Source: an uncultured Parabacteroides sp. (GTDB taxonomy: Bacteria; Bacteroidota; Bacteroidia; Bacteroidales; Tannerellaceae). Taken from it: 64,000 nt of DNA. The notes below the pieces were generated by a model that had not been told where the DNA came from, made no database searches, and saw only the letters and a program-made list of their open reading frames with translations. Location: assembly GCA_910577325.1 (NCBI GenBank), contig CAJTMR010000013.1, positions 1 to 64,000 of the forward strand, read 5' to 3'. Below are positions 30,695 through 38,567 of this stretch, piece after piece. Within the stretch, counting starts at the first letter, position 1; each line of letters begins with the position of its first letter. A program made the position numbers and the translations under genes.

Positions 30695-32689
30695 CTATTT
30701 TTTTGCTTTTAATGAACTTATTGCCAAGTATGTGATCAGGATGGCATACATCACAATAGCCAATGCTCCTGCTGAGTTGCTTTCCATCCATTCGATATTG
30801 ACCAGGTTGATACCTGCAAAACGCATGGCTGCGCTGACGACTCCCATCAAAGCACCGCCAGCGATGAAACCGGATGCCAGCAAAGTCCCTTTTTCCAAAC
30901 GTGCACTGTTCAGAGCCTGGTCTTTGGTGCGGCTGCCTACATACCAACTGATGAGACCACCGATCAGCAACGGCGTGTTCAACTCCAGCGGAATAAACAT
31001 GCCCAATGCGAATGCCAGTGCCGGAATCTTACAGAAGTTCAGGATGATTGCCAGAATAGCGCCGATGGCATACAGTGCCCAAGGAGCACTCGAACCGCTC
31101 ATCAATGGCTCAATGACCGCGGCCATCGCATTGGCTTGTGGAGCGGACAACTGACCGCTTGTAAAGCCATATGCCTGATTCAGGATCAAGATCACGCCGC
31201 CTACGGTAGCTGCCGAGACCAATGTTCCGAGGAACTTCCAGCATTCTTGCTTGGCAGGCGTGTTGCCGATCCAATATCCGATCTTCAGGTCTGTGATGAA
31301 ACCGCCTGCCATCGAAAGCGCCGTACACACCACACCACCGATAATCAGTGCCGATACCATACCCGACGGGCCTTTCAGCCCGACAGCAACCAGAATAATG
31401 GATGCCAGAATTAGAGTCATCAGCGTCATGCCAGAAACAGGGTTGGTTCCGACAATGGCAATCGCGTTGGCGGCAACGGTAGTGAAAAGAAAAGCGATTA
31501 TGCCGACGATCAACAGCCCGATCAACGCGTAGTACCAGTTATCCAGGACGCCGAAATGGAAGAACAGATACGTTACGATCAGTGTTGCAAAAATACCGAT
31601 GGCGATCACTTTCATCGAGAGGTCTTTCTGTGTACGGATCTCTTCCGTCTGCACAGCTCCCGTTTTTCCTTTTAACTCTTTGGCGGCAAGTCCCACGGCG
31701 CCTTTGATGATTCCCCACGATTTAATGATGCCGATCACGCCAGCGGTCGCGATACCTCCGATACCGATGTGGCGGGCATAAGTGGTGAAAATCTCTTCTG
31801 CACTCATACTTCCTACCGCCTGTGTGATGGCATCATTGCCGAATGTCAAGACTTCAATTCTGAAAATGGCAGACATCAGCGGGATGATTACCAACCATAC
31901 TAAGAATGATCCGGCACAGATGATGGCCGAATATTTTAATCCGATAATATAGCCCAACCCCAACACGGCAGCACCGGTATTCACTTTGAATACGACTTTC
32001 GCCTTGTCGGCCAGCGTCTCGCCGATACTGACGATACGTGTGCTGACTGTCTCGCTCCACCAGCCGAAGGTTACGATGATGAAGTCGTACAGACCTCCGA
32101 TCAGGCCCGCATAGATAAGCGGTTTCGCCTGATTGCCTCCCTTCTCGCCGGACACCAGTACTTGTGTGGTGGCAGTCGCTTCCGGGAACGGATATTTACC
32201 GTGCATAGTTGATACGAAATACTTCCGGAACGGGATCAGGAGCAGAATGCCGAGGATGCCGCCCAAAAGTGAGCTCATGAATACTTCGAAGAAATTGATC
32301 GTGATCTCCGGATACTTGTCCTGTAAGATGTAAAGGGCGGGTAGCGTAAATATGGCTCCTGCCACGATCACACCGCTGTTTGCCCCGATGGACTGGATAA
32401 TGACGTTTTCGCCCAGCGCGTTTTTACGTTTGAACCCGCTGGATAATCCGACTGCTATGATCGCGATCGGGATGGCGGCCTCGAATACTTGTCCGACTTT
32501 CAGTCCGAGGAACGCTGCCGCCGCACTGAACAGGACGGCCATGACAAGTCCCCAGAATACGGACCAGGGGGTTACTTCTCGATACTGTTTGTCGGGTGAC
32601 AGGATGGGTTTATATATTTCACCATCTTTCAGTTCTCTGTAGGCGTTTTCCGGTAGCCCGCTCACCTTTTCTTCATCTTCCTTTTTCAC
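30695..32689 (-). CDS. OPT-family oligopeptide transporter
   Basis: A 664-residue polytopic membrane protein with about 14-16 hydrophobic helices. The OPT pattern is clear: a cytoplasmic N-terminus (YREVTPWSVFWGLVMAVLFS), FLGLKVGQVFEAAIPIAIIA, IIQSIGANSGVIVAGAIFTL, KYPFPEATATTQVLVSGEKG, GCxT-like IGGVVCTALSMAGGFITDLK, and the C-terminal FALGMFIPLELNTPLLIGG. OPT members import peptides or metal chelates with protons; the substrate is unknown here. Likely co-transcribed with the SpoIID-like gene downstream. Confidence 0.92.
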   Translation of the reverse strand: MKKEDEEKVSGLPENAYRELKDGEIYKPILSPDKQYREVTPWSVFWGLVMAVLFSAAAAFLGLKVGQVFEAAIPIAIIAVGLSSGFKRKNALGENVIIQSIGANSGVIVAGAIFTLPALYILQDKYPEITINFFEVFMSSLLGGILGILLLIPFRKYFVSTMHGKYPFPEATATTQVLVSGEKGGNQAKPLIYAGLIGGLYDFIIVTFGWWSETVSTRIVSIGETLADKAKVVFKVNTGAAVLGLGYIIGLKYSAIICAGSFLVWLVIIPLMSAIFRIEVLTFGNDAITQAVGSMSAEEIFTTYARHIGIGGIATAGVIGIIKSWGIIKGAVGLAAKELKGKTGAVQTEEIRTQKDLSMKVIAIGIFATLIVTYLFFHFGVLDNWYYALIGLLIVGIIAFLFTTVAANAIAIVGTNPVSGMTLMTLILASIILVAVGLKGPSGMVSALIIGGVVCTALSMAGGFITDLKIGYWIGNTPAKQECWKFLGTLVSAATVGGVILILNQAYGFTSGQLSAPQANAMAAVIEPLMSGSSAPWALYAIGAILAIILNFCKIPALAFALGMFIPLELNTPLLIGGLISWYVGSRTKDQALNSARLEKGTLLASGFIAGGALMGVVSAAMRFAGINLVNIEWMESNSAGALAIVMYAILITYLAISSLKAKK

Positions 32690-32901
32690 GGTGTTTATTA
32701 TTTAGTTAGAATTATCGGATATCAGAGGCAAAGCTACATTATTTCTTGGTAAGAAACAAATCCATCGTTTAGGAGAAATTAGCTGCCGAATTTGACGGCT
32801 TAATTGTATCTTGTAAGTTGTCCGTCTGCCGGGATCGTTCGTTTATAAGCGGACAACTTGCAATGATAGAAAAAGAACCCGTATATAAAGGAGATTTTGC
32901 T

Positions 32902-32909
32902 TATCTTTG
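32902..32909 (+). promoter_or_regulatory. recR promoter -7 box
   Basis: TATCTTTG, a perfect TAnnTTTG Bacteroidetes -7 motif, lies 25 bp before the recR ATG at 32935. It excludes the longer in-frame starts upstream. Confidence 0.7.
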
Positions 32910-32934
32910 CCGAAGGAAGAAGATAAACAAACGA

Positions 32935-33558
32935 ATGAATCAAAAATATCCATCAGTTTTATTGGAAAATGCCGTGAATGAATTGTCGTCATTGCCGGGA
33001 GTGGGGCGGAAGACGGCACTTAGGTTGGCGCTTTATATGCTTCGCCGGGATGTTGGCTATACGGAAGGGTTTGCCTCTGCGTTGTTGGCGCTTCGCCGGG
33101 ATGTCAAATATTGTAAGGTCTGTCATAATATCTGCGACGATGATGTATGCTCTATCTGTGTCGACTGCCAGCGTGATCATGCGACGGTCTGCGTGGTTGA
33201 GAATATCAAGGAAGTGATGGCGATTGAAAACACGGGGCAATTCCGTGGCGTTTATCATGTTCTGGGCGGTATTATTTCGCCGATGGACGGGATCGGTCCG
33301 GGTGATTTGCAGATCGACAGTCTAATACAGCGGGTTGCCGCAGGAGAAGTGCAGGAAGTAGTCCTTGCACTCAGTACGACAATGGAAGGCGACACGACGA
33401 ATTTTTTCATATACCGCAAGCTCTCATCATACAATGTGAAAATTTCGGTCATCGCTCGTGGTGTCTCCATTGGCGACGAAATTGAATATGCCGATGAAAT
33501 AACGTTGGGACGTTCCATCGTGAATCGTACCAGTTTCAACGACTCCATCAAAATATAA
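32935..33558 (+). CDS. recR: Recombination protein RecR
   Basis: A 207-residue RecR, which with RecO/RecF loads RecA at gapped DNA. The N-terminal helix-hairpin-helix is LSSLPGVGRKTALRLALYML. The four-cysteine zinc finger CKVCHNICDDDVCSIC spans residues about 60-75. The Toprim domain (VCVVENIKEVMAIENTGQFR, YHVLGGIISPMDGIGPGDLQ) and C-terminal ARGVSIGDEIEYADEITLGR complete it. Start 32935 follows the -7 box and gives the usual length of about 200. An 8-bp gap separates it from the glycosyltransferase, so they are likely co-transcribed. Confidence 0.97.
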   Translation: MNQKYPSVLLENAVNELSSLPGVGRKTALRLALYMLRRDVGYTEGFASALLALRRDVKYCKVCHNICDDDVCSICVDCQRDHATVCVVENIKEVMAIENTGQFRGVYHVLGGIISPMDGIGPGDLQIDSLIQRVAAGEVQEVVLALSTTMEGDTTNFFIYRKLSSYNVKISVIARGVSIGDEIEYADEITLGRSIVNRTSFNDSIKI

Positions 33559-33565
33559 TTAATTT

Positions 33566-34720
33566 ATGAAGCTTTCTGTAATCATAGTCAATTATAACGT
33601 AAAATACTTTCTTGAACAGTGCCTCTGTTCTGTCCGTGCTGCCATTGCGGGGATAGAGGCGGAAGTACTGGTTGTCGATAATCATTCGGCCGACGGTTCT
33701 GTCGAATACCTTCGCCCGCGTTTTCCGGAAGTCACTTTTATCGAGAATAAGGATAATCCGGGATTTGCCAAAGCGAATAACCAGGCGATCCGGATCAGTA
33801 GCGGAGAATATGTTCTCCTGCTGAACCCCGACACCGTGATAGGCGAGGAGTGCATACGTTCCCTTTGTTTCTTTATGGACGAACACCCAGAAGCGGGCGG
33901 TATCGGGGTGAAGATGTTGGACGGACACGGCGCTTTTCTGGCGGAAAGCAAGCGGAGTTTTCCTTCTCCCTGGGTCTCTTTTTGTAGGCTGTTCGGGTTG
34001 TCGAAGCTGTTTCCCTCTTCACGCTTGTTTGCCCGTTACAGCCTGCCGTATTTGAATAAGGAGAAGCAGCATAAGGTCGAGGTATTGGCGGGCGCTTTTA
34101 TGTTCCTTCGCCGTGAAGCACTGGATAAAGTGGGGCTGTTGGACGAGTCTTTCTTCATGTATGGCGAAGATATCGATTTGTCCTACCGGATTGTGCAAGG
34201 AGGATATACTAATTACTATATCCCTGAACGTATTCTTCATTATAAAGGAGAAAGCACGAAGCATGGTGATATCAAATATGTAAAAGCCTTTTATGGAGCC
34301 ATGTTGATATTTTATCGGAAATATTATCCGCATTCTGGCTGGCTGATGAGCACGGTTATCCGTTTGGCCGTTCTGCTGAAAGCATCTATTTCCGTTGTCG
34401 CCGGTATGTCGGGGCTGAAGCTGAAACCTCGGACGAGACATTGCCGCCTGCTGGTGCTTTGCCGGGAAGAAGAGTTTGAGGAGGTGAAAGCTGCCTGTGT
34501 GAAACGAATGCCGGAACTGGAATATGTCAATCTTTGGAATCTGAATGAAGAACGTTTGGTCGATGCTATCTGCCGCCGTAACCAGATGAAGCGTTTTACC
34601 GATTTGGCATTCTGTTACCCGGATGCCCGTTTCGAGCAGATACTTTTATTGATGGACAAGGTGGTAGATAAAAAAATCAACTATCATATATATAATAAAG
34701 AAAGCAAGCGATTGATCTGA
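33566..34720 (+). CDS. Family 2 glycosyltransferase
   Basis: A 384-residue GT-A fold transferase. It opens MKLSVIIVNYNVKYFLEQCL, followed by VLVVDNHSADGS, NPGFAKANNQAIRISSGEYV, the nucleotide-sugar DxD-type LLLNPDTVI, and the acceptor-side FFMYGEDIDLSYRI. This resembles rhamnosyltransferase-type GT2 enzymes of surface polysaccharide synthesis. The C-terminal 120 residues include a hydrophobic stretch (LMSTVIRLAVLLKASISVVAG) that may bind the membrane. Donor and acceptor are unknown. It overlaps the following GNAT gene by 1 bp (TGATG). Confidence 0.9.
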   Translation: MKLSVIIVNYNVKYFLEQCLCSVRAAIAGIEAEVLVVDNHSADGSVEYLRPRFPEVTFIENKDNPGFAKANNQAIRISSGEYVLLLNPDTVIGEECIRSLCFFMDEHPEAGGIGVKMLDGHGAFLAESKRSFPSPWVSFCRLFGLSKLFPSSRLFARYSLPYLNKEKQHKVEVLAGAFMFLRREALDKVGLLDESFFMYGEDIDLSYRIVQGGYTNYYIPERILHYKGESTKHGDIKYVKAFYGAMLIFYRKYYPHSGWLMSTVIRLAVLLKASISVVAGMSGLKLKPRTRHCRLLVLCREEEFEEVKAACVKRMPELEYVNLWNLNEERLVDAICRRNQMKRFTDLAFCYPDARFEQILLLMDKVVDKKINYHIYNKESKRLI

Positions 34721-35262
34721 TGAAAATGGAATTACTTCAAAATGAAACTGTTCGTCTTCGTGCCCCGGAACCGGAAGATTTGGAATTGCTCTATGTTTGG
34801 GAAAATAACCCCGAATGGTGGGAACTTGGTAATACGTTAGCACCTTATTCTCGTTATCTGTTGAAGGAATATATAGCAGAATCTCACCGGGATATATTCG
34901 ATTTGAAGCAATTGCGCCTGATGATCGATCTTTGTCCTACGGGGGTGACGGCTGGTATGCTGGATTTGTATGATTTTGACCCGCATCATCGCAGGGCAGG
35001 AATCGGCATATTGGTCGATCCGCTTTACCAAAAGAAAGGAGTGGCGACAGAAGCGTTGAAACTGTTGATCGGATATGCTTTTTCTTATTTGAAGTTACAT
35101 CAACTTTTCGTGCATATCCCGATAAGGAACGAATCCAGTGCAGCCCTCTTTACTCGTTGTGGCTTTACCGTGACTGGTATATTGACAGATTGGATAACGA
35201 CAAAAGATGGTTATTCGGATGTCTTGACAATGCAACGAATCAATGATCAAATTAAGAAATAA
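34720..35262 (+). CDS. GNAT-family N-acetyltransferase
   Basis: A 180-residue acetyltransferase of the RimJ/SpeG type: VRLRAPEPEDLELLYVWENN, ELGNTLAPYSRYLLKEYI, GMLDLYDFDPHHRRAGIGIL, and the acetyl-CoA loop region PLYQKKGVATEALKLLIGYA with FVHIPIRNESSAALFTRCGF. It acetylates an amine (protein N-terminus, polyamine or amino sugar); the substrate is not deducible. Translation is coupled to the glycosyltransferase by TGATG. The foldback element begins 32 bp after its stop. Confidence 0.9.
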   Translation: MKMELLQNETVRLRAPEPEDLELLYVWENNPEWWELGNTLAPYSRYLLKEYIAESHRDIFDLKQLRLMIDLCPTGVTAGMLDLYDFDPHHRRAGIGILVDPLYQKKGVATEALKLLIGYAFSYLKLHQLFVHIPIRNESSAALFTRCGFTVTGILTDWITTKDGYSDVLTMQRINDQIKK

Positions 35263-35294
35263 ACTCGAGTCTTATTTTTTATTATTAGTTCAAG

Positions 35295-36061
35295 CAGGGC
35301 AACCGCACCAAAAATTGCTATCCGGAATCACTTCTCTTCTTCCATAAAAATTTCGCAAATCAACTATCATACTATCATATCCGGTTGTTAACTATTGTTT
35401 CACAATATGTTAAGGCATGATAGTAGATGTTTTTTACTATCATTCTACTATCATGCATCTATCATGTTTTTTACATGGCTATTCACTTATATGGCTGATA
35501 ACATGATATTTATGTTTATATGTACAAAAATAACCATCGACAAAACGGGATCATTTAAATATAAAACGAGGCATAAAACGACCTTTTTCGCCGAATAAGA
35601 TGCAAAAACAAGGCATAAAAGCACCTCCAACATGGCTAATAAACTTCTCTGCATCCCCGTCTGAGCTTCGCGCAGACCCGGGTCTGCACCTCCCCGGCAC
35701 CCGGGTCTCCATACTGCTTACACCCGGGTCTCAAGCGGCTTTGCAAGCTGTTTTTGACAAAAGAAAAGCCTGTCTTGATGAAAAAAGAAGCCGTTTTAAC
35801 ATGTTTTGCACCTGTTCCCGGACGGTCTCTGTTTTTATCGTATAATTGATACACAGTATGTTATCGTTTTTAACTATGATAGTTGTGATAGGTGAATGAT
35901 AGTTCAAAACGGCAACTATCATGCCATAACATATTGATTTAAAACAATATACGGGCGGATATGACAGTATGATAGTTGCTTTTGCAAAAACGTTTATGTA
36001 ATTAGTCCGCATCAGTGGCGAAAACAGATGGACGCTTTATGATTTTGGTGCGGTTGCCCTG
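35295..36061. mobile_element. Non-coding foldback element with 19-bp perfect terminal inverted repeats
   Basis: CAGGGCAACCGCACCAAAA at 35295-35313 recurs inverted at 36043-36061, without mismatch. Inside, the arms continue as imperfect inverted repeats. 35361-35383 matches 35956-35978 inverted (23 bp, 1 mismatch), and 35403-35424 matches 35915-35936 inverted (22 bp, 1 mismatch). About a dozen ACTATCAT/ATGATAGT octamers fill both arms. The core has three 23-bp-spaced copies of ACCCGGGTCT. No transposase and no convincing gene is present. The right tip touches the stop codon of yqgE. It looks like a MITE or foldback element. Confidence 0.8.
35676..35731. repeat. Three ACCCGGGTCT copies at exact 23-bp spacing
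   Basis: The decamer occurs at 35676-35685, 35699-35708 and 35722-35731, each start 23 bp from the last. The first copy lies inside a 16-bp palindrome (35672-35687, GCAGACCCGGGTCTGC). The intervening 13 bp differ each time. GC-rich against an AT-rich surround. Confidence 0.85.
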
Positions 36062-36658
36062 TTAATTCAAGGAGGGTTCTTTCGGATATTTTGTCCATGT
36101 TTTATATTGGTTGCCAAGTGATTCGAGCGTTTTTCTCCAAAAGTCTTCTCCTTCGGCGAGCAGTACGTTTCGGTTGGAGGCATAACTGACAACCCATGAA
36201 TTTTTGTTTATTTCGTCATGCAATTGTCCTTTTTGCCATCCGGAGTAACCCAAGAAGAATTTTACTTTTCCTTCGATAGGATGTCCGTTTTGAATGTAGC
36301 GTACCAATGTGTTGAAATCACCGTCGAAATAGAGATGATCGTTTATCTTGAGTGAGTTCGGAATAATCATCTCTCCTAAGGAATGTATGAAAAACAGGCG
36401 GTTGGCACTGACCGGACCGCCTAAATAAATCGGTATTTTCGGAAATTCCTGCAAATCGGTAAAGAAAGTGTTGACCGATAACTCTGTTTTTTTGTTTAAT
36501 ACAAGACCCATCGACCCCTCTTGCGTGTGTTCCACCAATAGCACAACGGAACGTTGAAAGTAGGCATCTTGTAAAAAAGGTTCTGATATCAAAAGACTTC
36601 CTTGAGCCGGAAGTATGTCATTATGAGTTACTTTGAATATATTGTTATATCTTGCCAT
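36062..36658 (-). CDS. YqgE/AlgH family protein
   Basis: A 198-residue protein of the UPF0301/YqgE family. The characteristic blocks are GSLLISEPFLQDAYFQRSVV, LLVEHTQEGSMGLVLNK, IYLGGPVSANRLFFIHS and VRYFLGYSGW-like VKFFLGYSGWQKGQLHDEI. The fold is known from structures, but the molecular function is unsettled. The stop codon lies directly at the tip of the foldback element, so the native downstream sequence and terminator were replaced or displaced. Confidence 0.93.
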   Translation of the reverse strand: MARYNNIFKVTHNDILPAQGSLLISEPFLQDAYFQRSVVLLVEHTQEGSMGLVLNKKTELSVNTFFTDLQEFPKIPIYLGGPVSANRLFFIHSLGEMIIPNSLKINDHLYFDGDFNTLVRYIQNGHPIEGKVKFFLGYSGWQKGQLHDEINKNSWVVSYASNRNVLLAEGEDFWRKTLESLGNQYKTWTKYPKEPSLN

Positions 36659-36730
36659 GACAGGGTGCTACTTGCTGGTTAATAAAACAGTGGCAATATA
36701 TGGCTTTTGGTGAAAAAAAACAAATGAAAA

Positions 36731-36771
36731 GCCGGACTTTCTTGTTAATGAACTATAAATGAAAGTCCGGC
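36731..36771 (-). terminator. Terminator after the aminotransferase gene
   Basis: GCCGGACTTTC (36731-36741) and GAAAGTCCGGC (36761-36771) form a perfect 11-bp stem followed on the minus strand by TTTTC. It starts 9 bp after the stop. Confidence 0.85.
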
Positions 36772-36780
36772 CTGTGTTAA

Positions 36781-38094
36781 TTATGCGGAGTGATTCTCTT
36801 TAAACAGCCTCAGACGTTCTTCCAAAAGGGCATATTGATGCGGTTTGATAAAAGAAGTACAAGCGCGCAGGCCTTCTTGAGTACTGCCTGTCGTGCTCAA
36901 TGAAATAGCACTTATACCATAATAAATGAGTTCTTCCATCAATTCTCCGCCTGTCATTCCCGGATAACCGATCGTGAAATAGAATCCGTCCGCGATAGGT
37001 TCGTCTATGTCATGATCATAGACAATCCGGAAGCCATAATCGGTAAAGATCTTTTTCAGTTTTTTTGCCCGGTATCCGTATTCTTGTACTTCTGAAATAA
37101 AATCGAATGTACCGTCTGCCGCCGCTTTGAACATGGCTGCCAATGCGAATTGCGCCGAATGGCTTGTACCGGATGACAGAGCATACAATACGCGATGAAT
37201 ATACACGGTTCCGAACGTTCCGCCTCCGTAGCGTTGTGTCAATCCGGAATAAGTCCGGTGATATAGTTTGTCGGAGATTGCTGTGATACCTATACGCTGG
37301 CCGGCATAACTGAATGCTTTCGAGCCTGAAATCTGTAAGATGTAATTGTCCGTATAGCGAGCAACTGTTGCCTGGAAAGGCGCTTCAAACGGTTTTCCCA
37401 ACGGTTTTCGGAAATCCATAGCGAAATAGGCCAGATCTTCGATCACGATTGTGTCGTATTTGTCGGCCATGTATCCGATGATCTTCAGCTCTTCTTCAGT
37501 CAAACAAAACCAGGCCGGATTGTTGGGGTTGGAGTAGATCATGGCTGCAATGTTTCCTTTGGAGAGGTATTGTTCCAGTATGTTCCGGAGCTTTTCACCC
37601 CGGTGTTCATACACGTCGAACGATTTGTATTTATAGCCCATGACTGTGATCTGCTGTTTTTGTACGGGAAATCCTGGATCGATAAAGAGAATAGTGTCCT
37701 TTTCCGGCGTGCATTGTCCGCAAACGAGAAATGAGGCGTATGTTCCTTGCATGGAACCGGTTACGGGGACACAACTTTCAGGTGCTACGTCGATATCGAT
37801 AAATGCCTTGATAAAACGGGATGCTTCCGCTTTTACATCGGGTGTTCCATTAATATTTGGATAGATGGAAGCAACGCCATCCTGAAGGGCTTTGATCTCA
37901 GCATTGATACCGACTTGAGCCGCTTTTAGTCCAGGAACTCCCATTTCCATGTGGATAAATTCTGTTTTAGTCTCTTGTTCGAGTTGAGTGGATATGGCAA
38001 CGACCTCGCGGATCGTCGCTTTCCCGAAATCGGGAAGTCCGTAGCCATCTATGATTTTTCTGGCTACCTGATAATCTACCGGAGTATTCTTCAT
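36781..38094 (-). CDS. PLP-dependent class I/II aminotransferase
   Basis: A 437-residue fold-type I aminotransferase. The motifs are VTGSMQGTYASFLV (cofactor phosphate region), SNPNNPAWFCLTEEELK, VIEDLAYFAMDFRK (the Asp contacting the PLP ring), and ISGSKAFSYAGQRIGI with the Schiff-base Lys in GSKAFS. Start 38094 (MKNTPVDYQVARKIIDGYGL) is preferred; nine extra codons upstream are unsupported. The amino donor is not determined. The gene stands alone between YqgE and tRNA-Asp. Confidence 0.9.
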   Translation of the reverse strand: MKNTPVDYQVARKIIDGYGLPDFGKATIREVVAISTQLEQETKTEFIHMEMGVPGLKAAQVGINAEIKALQDGVASIYPNINGTPDVKAEASRFIKAFIDIDVAPESCVPVTGSMQGTYASFLVCGQCTPEKDTILFIDPGFPVQKQQITVMGYKYKSFDVYEHRGEKLRNILEQYLSKGNIAAMIYSNPNNPAWFCLTEEELKIIGYMADKYDTIVIEDLAYFAMDFRKPLGKPFEAPFQATVARYTDNYILQISGSKAFSYAGQRIGITAISDKLYHRTYSGLTQRYGGGTFGTVYIHRVLYALSSGTSHSAQFALAAMFKAAADGTFDFISEVQEYGYRAKKLKKIFTDYGFRIVYDHDIDEPIADGFYFTIGYPGMTGGELMEELIYYGISAISLSTTGSTQEGLRACTSFIKPHQYALLEERLRLFKENHSA

Positions 38095-38189
38095 GATTGT
38101 TATTGTTTGTATGAAGGACAAAAGTAGAAAAATAATCTATCCGACATAAATTTTTGCCACAAAACTATTGCAAAATCCAAAATAATATC

Positions 38190-38197
38190 TACCTTTG
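38190..38197 (+). promoter_or_regulatory. tRNA-Asp promoter -7 box
   Basis: TACCTTTG is a perfect Bacteroidetes -7 motif 36 bp before the tRNA. An ATTG at 38167-38170 stands at a fitting -33 distance. Confidence 0.7.
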
Positions 38198-38232
38198 CAC
38201 CGCAATCGAGAGAGATTACATGATAGAAAATT

Positions 38233-38306
38233 GGTTCGGTAGTTCAGTTGGTTAGAATACATGCCTGTCACGCATGGGGTCGCGGGTTCGAGTCCCGTCC
38301 GGACCG
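38233..38306 (+). tRNA. tRNA-Asp (anticodon GTC)
   Basis: A 74-nt cloverleaf. The acceptor stem GGTTCGG pairs with CCGGACC (one G-T). The D-loop is AGTTGGTTAGA, the anticodon loop CTGTCAC gives GTC, and the T-arm CGGGTTCGAGTCCCG is perfect, with discriminator base G. CCA is not encoded. A terminator follows. Confidence 0.97.
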
Positions 38307-38323
38307 CCGGTTTAGAGTAAAAA

Positions 38324-38356
38324 AGTCTTTGGTTATCGTTGACCAAAGGCTTTTTT
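38324..38356 (+). terminator. Terminator after tRNA-Asp
   Basis: AGTCTTTGGT (38324-38333) and ACCAAAGGCT (38342-38351) form a 10-bp stem with one G-T pair, followed by TTTTT. Confidence 0.85.
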
Positions 38357-38567
38357 ATTTTATACAGATAGCTCGTCGATAATTGCGTTGTAGTTCGTTT
38401 CTTTCAAAAGAGCAGGCTTTCATTAATAGGAAAGGATTGTATCGCTTTGGATCTGTAATGTTTAAGATGTTTTTGTTGGCGACCTTTATAAGTCTTGAAG
38501 TTCAAGAATCTAAAGGTTGCCTTTAATCAAAAACATTTTAATCGGAATTATTCTACATAAACTATCT

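Noticed and set aside
35676..35731. CRISPR array
   Set aside because: Repeats are only 10 bp, spacers 13 bp, three units, and no cas gene is present in the window.
35600..35845. An 81-codon frame inside the foldback element
   Set aside because: No family resemblance, no promoter or ribosome site, and its middle is the 23-bp-spaced decamer array, which is out of phase with codons.
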